Positions 43,555 to 50,208 of a stretch of DNA of 64,000 nt are shown here, in pieces (positions within the stretch are counted from its first letter, which is position 1; each line of letters starts with the position of its first letter). Both the position numbers and the translations under genes were made by a program. Source of the DNA: Collimonas sp. OK307 (lineage in GTDB: Bacteria > Pseudomonadota > Gammaproteobacteria > Burkholderiales > Burkholderiaceae_D); contig NZ_FOQI01000019.1 in assembly GCF_900113705.1 (NCBI RefSeq), forward strand, positions 1 to 64,000. The letters run 5' to 3'. The notes below the pieces were generated by a model. That model ran no database searches and was not told the DNA's origin. It was given only the letters and a program-made list of their open reading frames with translations.

Positions 43555-44889
43555 ATGGATTCGTTCAAATACCTATATCGGGGAATGAGGTATTCCCATC
43601 TCCTGGCCGCCATTTTTATAGTACAAGGCCTGTTGAGTCCACTGGTGGCGCACGCGTTACCGGTTTTCGCCAGGCAAACCGGACAAAATTGCGTTGCCTG
43701 TCACGCCGGCGGTCAATTTCCTGAACTGACAGCTTACGGAAGATTATTCAAGCTTACCGGCTATACGATCGGTACGCGCACCATTCCGCTATCGGTGATG
43801 GGGGTAGCCAGTTTCACCAAGAGTAAGAATCCGGATAGCGACGTGGCGTTCGCCAAGGATGCGGTCGCCCTGTTTCAAACCGGCAGCGTCTTCCTGGCCG
43901 GCAAAGTTACTGACAATGTCGGTGTGTTCGGACAGTGGACCTACAACAACTACGACAATCAAAATCAGGACACAGGAAAATGGCAAGGGAAGTGGGCTTC
44001 CGATAATTTCGACCTGCGCTACGCCGATCGATTCATTGGCCCTACCCAGGATTTTATCTACGGATTCAGCCTGAACAATAATCCTTCCCTCACCGATCCC
44101 TGGAACACCGCCCCCGCATGGATCCAATATGTCCCGACCAAATTCGGCGTCACAGCACCTGACGCCAGCCCCATCATTGGCCAACTTGGTACCCAGGTCG
44201 CCGGGCTGACCGCCTATGCTTTCTGGAATAAGACGCTGTACGCGGAGGTGGCTGCATATCAGACCAGCAACGGCGTATGGTCGTTCCTAAGCCAAGGCAC
44301 GAAAGCGCAGGATCAAACGAATCTGAAGGGCACCAATCCCTACATACGGCTGGCGCTCAGCCACGACTGGGGGCCGCATAGCGCGATGATCGGGGCACTT
44401 GCCATGAATGCGCAAATCTATCCCGACAACACCAATCCTGTAGGCGCGACGACACGCTATCGTGACCGCGGGATAGACGCCCAATATCAATATCTGCTGG
44501 ATCCGCATACCGTGACGGCGCAGGTCAGCTTTATCAGGGAGACCATAACAAATGGCGACGTGACAGGCGTCGCCAGCAATGCCTCGAATACGCTTAATCA
44601 GTTGCGACTGAAAGCCAGCTACGTCTATCGGGCGAAATACGGTACCAGTTTGAGCTATTTCAGCACCACCGGAAGCTCGGATCCGACTTTGTATCCGGAT
44701 GTCGCAGCCAATCCGGGGACACGCGGCTGGGTTCCCGAAATATTCTGGATGCCGGTGCAATACGTTCGAATTGGCGTTCAATACTACGCCTACACCCAAT
44801 TCCACGGAGCCTCCAGCAACTATGACGGTTCCGGACGCAATGCCAAAGACAACAATACGTTGTTTCTATATGTGTGGGGAGCGTACTAA
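43555..44889 (+). CDS. Cyc2-like outer-membrane fused cytochrome c-porin
   Basis: The 444-residue protein has a signal peptide (about 1-34, ending AHA) and then PVFARQTG with a single haem motif CVACH at residues 46-50. FPELTAYGRLFKLTGYT follows, then about 370 residues of alternating polar/aromatic strands typical of an outer-membrane beta-barrel, ending in Tyr. The RQTG-CxxCH-FPEL-GRxFKLxGY block is the hallmark of Cyc2, the fused cytochrome-porin that oxidises extracellular Fe(II) in iron-oxidising bacteria. The neighbouring cytochrome c4 and HiPIP are plausible periplasmic acceptors. Fe(II) oxidation is inferred; other extracellular donors are possible. Confidence 0.78.
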   Translation: MDSFKYLYRGMRYSHLLAAIFIVQGLLSPLVAHALPVFARQTGQNCVACHAGGQFPELTAYGRLFKLTGYTIGTRTIPLSVMGVASFTKSKNPDSDVAFAKDAVALFQTGSVFLAGKVTDNVGVFGQWTYNNYDNQNQDTGKWQGKWASDNFDLRYADRFIGPTQDFIYGFSLNNNPSLTDPWNTAPAWIQYVPTKFGVTAPDASPIIGQLGTQVAGLTAYAFWNKTLYAEVAAYQTSNGVWSFLSQGTKAQDQTNLKGTNPYIRLALSHDWGPHSAMIGALAMNAQIYPDNTNPVGATTRYRDRGIDAQYQYLLDPHTVTAQVSFIRETITNGDVTGVASNASNTLNQLRLKASYVYRAKYGTSLSYFSTTGSSDPTLYPDVAANPGTRGWVPEIFWMPVQYVRIGVQYYAYTQFHGASSNYDGSGRNAKDNNTLFLYVWGAY

Positions 44890-45618
44890 ATGAATAGTTA
44901 CGGCGATGGTACATCCGCACAACGCATGGCGATGAAAACCCGATTCGAACATGTGAAACGGACGGGACTTTATTTTTCTTTGAGTTTAATCGTCGCGGCG
45001 AGTCTTGCAGCTTGCAATCTGCCGGAAAGATCTCGTTCGCTGGGCGATCCGAATGTCGCGGCGAAGACGCTCGCACTGCAAGTTTGTTCCAATTGCCATG
45101 GCGTTCAGGGTGTTTCCGTGTCGCCCAACTTCCCGAATCTGGCGGCGCAGTCGCAACCGTATCTCGTGGAACAGCTCAAATCATTCAAAAGCCATGGCCG
45201 TTCCGATCCAGCTGGATTCGAATACATGTGGGGCATCAGTGCCCGGCTAACCGACGATCAGATCAACGGACTTGCTGCCTATTTCTCGTCGCAATCGCCA
45301 CCCTCGGGTAAATCTGGAAATCAGACATCGTCTAAGGAAACATCGTTTAAGGAAGGTCAGAAAATTTTTGAACAAGGCATTGCCGCAAACAACACACCTG
45401 CCTGCTCCGGCTGCCATGGCGCGCACGGTGAAGGCATTCAACAGTTCCCGCGTTTGGCGGGCCAGCATTCCGACTATATCGTCAAACAACTGATGGTTTT
45501 TCAACGGACAGATGAAAGACCGGAGGGCGTCATGATGAAAGGGATTGCACACGAACTCACGCCGGAGAATATGAGAAATGTCGCTGCCTATCTGGAGGCG
45601 ATGCCGTCCACTCAATGA
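44890..45618 (+). CDS. Dihaem cytochrome c4-like lipoprotein
   Basis: The 242-residue protein carries two haem motifs, CSNCHG (66-71) and CSGCHG (172-177), in two similar cytochrome c domains (FPNLAAQ and FPRLAGQ repeats), as in cytochrome c4. A lipobox SLAAC with Cys 42 follows a hydrophobic stretch, so it is probably a membrane-anchored periplasmic protein. The ATG follows the Cyc2-like stop directly; a second ATG at 44932 (MKTRFEH) gives a more normal signal peptide and is a fair alternative. It likely carries electrons from the outer membrane to the HiPIP or cbb3 oxidase. Confidence 0.85.
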   Translation: MNSYGDGTSAQRMAMKTRFEHVKRTGLYFSLSLIVAASLAACNLPERSRSLGDPNVAAKTLALQVCSNCHGVQGVSVSPNFPNLAAQSQPYLVEQLKSFKSHGRSDPAGFEYMWGISARLTDDQINGLAAYFSSQSPPSGKSGNQTSSKETSFKEGQKIFEQGIAANNTPACSGCHGAHGEGIQQFPRLAGQHSDYIVKQLMVFQRTDERPEGVMMKGIAHELTPENMRNVAAYLEAMPSTQ

Positions 45619-45680
45619 CGTGTTCTGGCGATTGGCCATTGTTGGCTTCGCCCCGATTCTAAAAATTTTGGAGAAATATC

Positions 45681-45986
45681 ATGACCAGCCGTCGCGAATT
45701 TATTGTACAAATTGGTTTGGGAGGCGCCGCACTGGCATCGGGCCATAGCCTTGCCCAGGGTGCTATGGTGGCCGAGAGTGATGCCCAGGCGGCAGCTCTG
45801 GGCTACAAAGCCGACGCTACTAAAGCGGACAAGGTTAAATTTCCAAAGTACGCTACTGGCCAGCTTTGCGGCAATTGCTCGCTGTACCAAGGTAAGCCGG
45901 GTGATGCAGCTGGCGGATGCCCCCTGTTCGCTGGCAAACAGGTATCCGCCAACGGCTGGTGCAGCGCATGGACCAAGAAGTCCTGA
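45681..45986 (+). CDS. High-potential iron-sulfur protein (HiPIP)
   Basis: The 101-residue protein has Cys 63, 66, 80 and 94 with CGNC-13x-C-13x-C spacing, typical of HiPIP 4Fe-4S proteins, and a twin-arginine signal (SRREFI then a hydrophobic run, cleaved near residue 27). It is exported folded by Tat and carries single electrons at high potential in the periplasm. It is 62 bp downstream of the cytochrome c4 gene with a ribosome-binding site GGAG. In acidophiles a HiPIP (Iro) is also linked to Fe(II) oxidation. Confidence 0.92.
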   Translation: MTSRREFIVQIGLGGAALASGHSLAQGAMVAESDAQAAALGYKADATKADKVKFPKYATGQLCGNCSLYQGKPGDAAGGCPLFAGKQVSANGWCSAWTKKS

Positions 45987-45987
45987 G

Positions 45988-46012
45988 GCCTGGCCGGTTC
46001 GACCGGCCAGGC
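45988..46012. terminator. Perfect hairpin after the HiPIP gene
   Basis: GCCTGGCCGGT and its exact complement form an 11-bp stem with a TCG loop, starting one base after the HiPIP stop. There is no T-run, so it is either a factor-dependent stop or an mRNA-stabilising structure. Confidence 0.6.
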
Positions 46013-46062
46013 GCAGTGACGACATGCCGCAATTCCAAATGATCCCGGGTGCGCCTACGGAT

Positions 46063-47118
46063 TTACGTATTGCTGATGATGACCTTCAACGCATGTTCTT
46101 TCTCTGCGTTGGAAAAGACATCGTAGGCATGCAGAAATTGATCGAATGTGAAACGGTGGGTGATCAAATTCTCCGGTTTCAGTTTTTTCGATTCAACGTT
46201 CTTGAGCAACATCGACGTGGTATTGGTATTGACCAGGCCGGTGGTCAGCGTGATGTTCTGCGCCCATAGCTTTTGAATCTGGAAATCGACACTTTTGCCG
46301 TGCACCCCGACATTGGCGATGTGGCCGCCGGGACGGACGATCTGTTGGCAGATATCAAATGTCTGCGGCACGCCGACGGCCTCGATTGCGACGTCGACAC
46401 CATCCTTCGTGCTCGCCATGATCTGTTCTGCAGCATCGGCTTTGGCGCTGTTGATCACTTCTGTCGCACCGAATTTCCTAGCTAGCGCCAGGCGCGACTC
46501 ATCGATATCGATCATGATGATTTTTCCCGGCGAAAAGAATTGCGCAGTCAGCAGGGCAGCCATCCCGATCGGACCCGCGCCGACGATGGCAACGGTATCG
46601 CCCGGCTTAACGGCGCCATACAGGACGCCGATCTCAAAACCGGTGGGCAAGATATCGCTAAGCATGACCAAGGCTTCTTCATCCATCCCGGCGGGGATCG
46701 GATACAGGCTGTTGTCGGCTTGCGGAATCCGCACATATTCAGCCTGGGTGCCATCGATCAGATGCCCCAGTATCCAGCCGCCGTCTTCACAATGCGAATA
46801 CATTTGCCGCTTGCAGTATTCGCATTTCCCGCAAGAGGTGATGCAGGAGATGAGTACGTGGTCGCCCTTTTTGAAATTGCTGACGGTTTCACCCGTTTCT
46901 TCCACAATGCCAACCCCCTCGTGCCCCAGTATCCTGCCGCTGGTTACTTCCGGCACGTCACCTTTAAGGATATGCAGGTCGGTGCCGCAAATCGTGGTTT
47001 TGAGCATCCTGACGATGACGTCGGTGGACTTGGAAATCTTTGGCGTGGGAACCGAGTCCCATGATTTTTTTCCCGGTCCGTGATAGACAAGGGCTTTCAT
47101 GCAGGATGGGCGTGTCAT
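46063..47118 (-). CDS. Zn-dependent alcohol dehydrogenase family protein
   Basis: The 351-residue MDR-superfamily enzyme has the catalytic GHEGVGIVEETG, a structural-zinc CGKCEYCKRQMYSHC block, and the NAD(P)-binding GAGPIGMAA. It resembles medium-chain alcohol dehydrogenases used in fermentation or alcohol oxidation. AAGGAG lies 7 bp before ATG 47118, so MTRPSCMKAL is preferred over the internal MKALVYHG. It follows the phasin gene (35 bp apart) and is probably transcribed with it from an Fnr-box promoter. Confidence 0.88.
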   Translation of the reverse strand: MTRPSCMKALVYHGPGKKSWDSVPTPKISKSTDVIVRMLKTTICGTDLHILKGDVPEVTSGRILGHEGVGIVEETGETVSNFKKGDHVLISCITSCGKCEYCKRQMYSHCEDGGWILGHLIDGTQAEYVRIPQADNSLYPIPAGMDEEALVMLSDILPTGFEIGVLYGAVKPGDTVAIVGAGPIGMAALLTAQFFSPGKIIMIDIDESRLALARKFGATEVINSAKADAAEQIMASTKDGVDVAIEAVGVPQTFDICQQIVRPGGHIANVGVHGKSVDFQIQKLWAQNITLTTGLVNTNTTSMLLKNVESKKLKPENLITHRFTFDQFLHAYDVFSNAEKEHALKVIISNT

Positions 47119-47153
47119 TCAAATCTCCTTGATCGGTTGTTGCACTTTACGTC

Positions 47154-47513
47154 TTAAGCCGCTTTGATTTTTCGGCTGGCGTTGGCCACATGCGCGGCTG
47201 CGACCCCGGCGATTTCGGCCTGCGTGCAAGAAACAATATCGGCCATATGATGGCCATAGTGGAGGGCGCTATCAACGGTTGGCCGCACCTGGGCCGATCT
47301 CAGCAGCAGCCATTCTTGCGGGGTCGTCGCCGACATCATTTGTTGCGACGAATTTAACGATGCATCCAGGGATGCCTTAGCCGTGCTCAGGTTCAGGTTG
47401 ATCGCCTTTTCCATGCCATCAACCGCCGTTCGGGTGATCTGAACCATTGCCGCGAGCTGCGCTTCGTAACCAGCCTTCATTACTGTCGAAATCGATTCCA
47501 AGAGCGGAAACAT
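47154..47513 (-). CDS. Phasin-family protein
   Basis: The 119-residue, mostly helical protein shows phasin-like features: Ala/Gln-rich amphipathic helices, a TPQEWLLLRSAQVRPTVDS segment, and no signal peptide. Phasins coat polyhydroxyalkanoate granules and are common in Burkholderiales. AAGGAG precedes the ATG. It lies 103 bp from a perfect Fnr box, suggesting granule changes under low oxygen. Confidence 0.82.
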   Translation of the reverse strand: MFPLLESISTVMKAGYEAQLAAMVQITRTAVDGMEKAINLNLSTAKASLDASLNSSQQMMSATTPQEWLLLRSAQVRPTVDSALHYGHHMADIVSCTQAEIAGVAAAHVANASRKIKAA

Positions 47514-47615
47514 GGGTTTCTCCTTGTAGTAAATGGAAATGGAAATTGCGGGGCGTCAGGCTGATTGGCGACTATCTAACCAGATTGCAGTGTGACGTTT
47601 GTCAGGCTGGCGGTA

Positions 47616-47629
47616 TTGATGCACATCAA
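47616..47629. promoter_or_regulatory. Perfect Fnr/Anr box upstream of the phasin-ADH pair
   Basis: TTGATGCACATCAA is perfect. On the minus strand I see no good -10 element at the class II distance (nearest TGCAAT at 47584-47589), so the position relative to the start is uncertain. Confidence 0.75.
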
Positions 47630-47744
47630 ATTTGCTCAAAAAATTCGCGACGATCTACACCTTGGAAAAATCGTTGCGCCTTCGATAGCAAATTGATCGT
47701 TGCTGCGGGCTTCATGTCGTAGCACACGCCAGTTAGCGTAATTT

Positions 47745-47758
47745 TGATCCAGGTCAAG
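47745..47758. promoter_or_regulatory. Fnr-like box upstream of the Nramp-like gene (one mismatch)
   Basis: TTGATCCAGGTCAA differs from consensus at one base. TACCAT at 47779-47784 could serve as -10, placing the box at about -39.5. The 377-bp gap between the phasin and Nramp-like genes holds this and the phasin box only. Confidence 0.55.
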
Positions 47759-47890
47759 TCCGTCAGGGCGCTGCCCGATACCATTCGATGCGTATTCGAG
47801 ATGCCGATCAGATGACCTGCATGCGCAATGAAAACTTGTTTTTAACACCGGCTGTCGCCCGTGTTCGCGTCCCGCCAATAAGGTCTGTGC

Positions 47891-49207
47891 ATGAAATTGA
47901 CAAACGATAACGTCATCGCTCCGATTCGCGGACACGGTTTCCGCAGCTTGTGGGAGCGTTTGAAGGAACATCCCTTGGCGCGGATCGGACCGGGCTTGAT
48001 CACGGGCGTCGCCGACGACGATCCTAGCGGCATCGCCACCTACTCCCAGGCGGGCGCCCAGTTCGGTCTCAATATGCTGTGGACCATGCCGCTGGCTTTT
48101 CCATTGATGGCGGCGATTCAATCCATGTGCGGGCGTATCGGCCGAGTCACCGGAAAAGGGCTGGCAGCCAATATCAAGACCACGTTTCCACCCGCCGTAT
48201 TGCTGGTTGTCGTGTCGCTGCTGCTGATCGCCAATATTCTCAATATCGCTGCGGACGTGGCTGCCATGGGCGAAGTTGCCGAACTGGTCACAGGATTCGA
48301 CCGTCATCTGATGACTGCATTTTTTGTATTTGGAACGCTGCTGCTACAGGTGTTCATTCCTTATCATCGCTATGTCTTCTTCTTGAAGTGGCTAACCTTT
48401 TCTCTGCTTGCCTACGCTGTAGTCTTGTTCACAGTCCATGTCCCCTGGGCAGAGGTGGCGACGCGCACGGTCTGGCCGAAATTCCAGTTCAATTCCACAA
48501 CGGCCGCAGTGATTGTCGGGATTTTCGGTACTACCATCAGCCCCTATCTTTTTTTCTGGCAGGCGTCTGAAGAAGTCGAAGATATGCTGGCGCAGCGCGG
48601 CGCCGTACCGCTGGTGCTTGATGGACGTGCCGCCGGCGGCGAACTGCGGCGCATCCAGTGGGATACCTGGAGCGGCATGCTCTATTCTGACATCACTGCC
48701 TATTTCATTATCCTGGCGACGGCGGTCACGCTTAACGTAGCCGGCGTCAGGGACATCGATACCGCAGCGCAGGCAGCCAGCGCATTGCGGCCTCTGGCCG
48801 GCGATTTCGCCTATACCATTTTTGCCCTTGGCATCCTGGGTGTCGGCCTGATCGGCGTGCCGGTGCTGGCCGGCTCCGCGGGTTACGCCCTGTCGGAGGC
48901 AATGGGCTGGAAATCCGGCCTGGAACGAAAAGCCAGCGATGCGCGCGGGTTCTACGGCGTCATCGCCGTCAGCGTGCTTGCCGGACTTGTCATCCAGTAT
49001 TCGCCGATTAGCCCGATGAAGGCTTTGTTCTGGAGTGCCGTCATCAACGGCGTCGTTGCCGTGCCCTTGATGGTGGTGATTATCGTATTGGCTTCAATGA
49101 AATCCGTGATGGGTGAGTTCACTGCAAGCAGGTTGATTGTCGCTCTCGGCTGGATTGCAACGGCGGTGATGGGGGCTGCTGCCGTGCGCATGTTTATCCC
49201 CGGATAG
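47891..49207 (+). CDS. Nramp-family divalent metal transporter, non-canonical
   Basis: The 438-residue protein has about 11 membrane segments and the Nramp fold. In helix 1 the usual DPGN is DDPSGI (residues 43-48), and in helix 6 the MPH-type motif is absent (GTTISPYLFFWQ instead). It is therefore an Nramp-related transporter with altered metal-binding residues. Canonical members take up Mn2+ or Fe2+ by H+ symport; substrate specificity here is open. A VIT-type gene follows 125 bp downstream on the same strand. Confidence 0.8.
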   Translation: MKLTNDNVIAPIRGHGFRSLWERLKEHPLARIGPGLITGVADDDPSGIATYSQAGAQFGLNMLWTMPLAFPLMAAIQSMCGRIGRVTGKGLAANIKTTFPPAVLLVVVSLLLIANILNIAADVAAMGEVAELVTGFDRHLMTAFFVFGTLLLQVFIPYHRYVFFLKWLTFSLLAYAVVLFTVHVPWAEVATRTVWPKFQFNSTTAAVIVGIFGTTISPYLFFWQASEEVEDMLAQRGAVPLVLDGRAAGGELRRIQWDTWSGMLYSDITAYFIILATAVTLNVAGVRDIDTAAQAASALRPLAGDFAYTIFALGILGVGLIGVPVLAGSAGYALSEAMGWKSGLERKASDARGFYGVIAVSVLAGLVIQYSPISPMKALFWSAVINGVVAVPLMVVIIVLASMKSVMGEFTASRLIVALGWIATAVMGAAAVRMFIPG

Positions 49208-49332
49208 GTTGCCGTGTTTCCCTGCCTATATTGCTCAGCTGCATGATACGATGCACATGTAATCGGCGCCAGGCCAGCATCGGATGCCGCCTTGATTTTG
49301 GTAAGTGCGGGGTATCACAATATCGATAAGCC

Positions 49333-50019
49333 ATGATTGCACATATACATCGCACCCATCGATCTGGCTGGCTACGCGCGAGCGTACTCGGTGCAAATGA
49401 CGGCGTACTGTCGATTTCCAGCCTGTTGCTCGGGGTTGCAGCGGCACACATGAATCCGGAAGGGATCCTTGTCGCCGGCTTCGCGGGACTTGTCGCCGGT
49501 GCTTTGTCGATGGGGGCCGGTGAATTTGTCTCGGTGAGTTCGCAGGCAGATACGGAACGGGCCGATCTCGACATCGAACGACGCGCATTATTGCAAGACT
49601 ATGATGCAGAACATGCAGAGCTGCGCGATATCTATATCCAGCGTGGCCTGGATCCCGAGCTCGCCTCAAAGGTCGCACAGCAACTGATGGAGCATGACGC
49701 CATTGGAGCGCATGCACGGGACGACATCGGTATCACTGAAGCGTTGACGGCGCGGCCAATGCAGGCCGCCATATCGTCGTCCCTGAGCTTCGTGCTGGGC
49801 GGCGCCGTGCCGATGCTGGCGGCCGTTCTGGCGCCTGCTGTCAGCTTTATTCCGACGATTGCGGTCGTCTCCCTCATTTTTCTCGGTGCGTTAGGCGCGT
49901 TCGCCGCATATGCCGGTGGCGCGCCCATCATGCGTGGAGCCGCGCGTGTCCTTGCGTTGGGCTTACTTGCGATGGGAGTGACGGGGGTGGTCGGGGCGTT
50001 CTTCGGTGGAGGAGCATAG
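49333..50019 (+). CDS. VIT1/CCC1-family Fe/Mn transporter
   Basis: The 228-residue protein has five predicted membrane helices and the family signatures GANDGVLSISSLLLG and AGALSMGAGEFVSVSSQ near the N-terminus. An acidic cytoplasmic segment (about 78-130) is rich in Glu, Asp and His, and SFVLGGAVPMLA begins the C-terminal helices. VIT/CCC1 proteins move Fe2+ or Mn2+ out of the cytosol. Next to the Nramp-like gene this makes a metal import/export pair. Start ATG 49333 has only a weak ribosome-binding site. Confidence 0.88.
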   Translation: MIAHIHRTHRSGWLRASVLGANDGVLSISSLLLGVAAAHMNPEGILVAGFAGLVAGALSMGAGEFVSVSSQADTERADLDIERRALLQDYDAEHAELRDIYIQRGLDPELASKVAQQLMEHDAIGAHARDDIGITEALTARPMQAAISSSLSFVLGGAVPMLAAVLAPAVSFIPTIAVVSLIFLGALGAFAAYAGGAPIMRGAARVLALGLLAMGVTGVVGAFFGGGA

Positions 50020-50096
50020 CCGGTCCTGTGCTGTCGTCGCGCACAAGTGCAAACAAACGGAGAGCGGTGGCGAAGGTAGTGGCGCATGCACATTGT

Positions 50097-50114
50097 TTGT
50101 CATCCTCGTGTCAC
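50097..50114 (+). promoter_or_regulatory. Pho box upstream of ppk1
   Basis: TTGTCAT-CCTC-GTGTCAC matches the PhoB direct-repeat layout (7 bp, 4-bp spacer, 7 bp; consensus CTGTCAT). TACAAT at 50125-50130 (5 of 6 to TATAAT) begins 10 bp after it, the usual geometry of PhoB-dependent promoters that lack a -35 element. Confidence 0.75.
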
Positions 50115-50208
50115 ATTGCCTCCTTACAATCAAACATGTCATATTGGTAAGCGTCAAGACACTCAAATCGTAACGCTCTAATCCCCCTATCACTCTACCG
50201 ACCGGATC

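Noticed and set aside
47447-47722. A 91-codon plus-strand frame across the phasin start and the Fnr box
   Set aside because: It overlaps the phasin gene and regulatory sites and has no ribosome-binding site or known domain.
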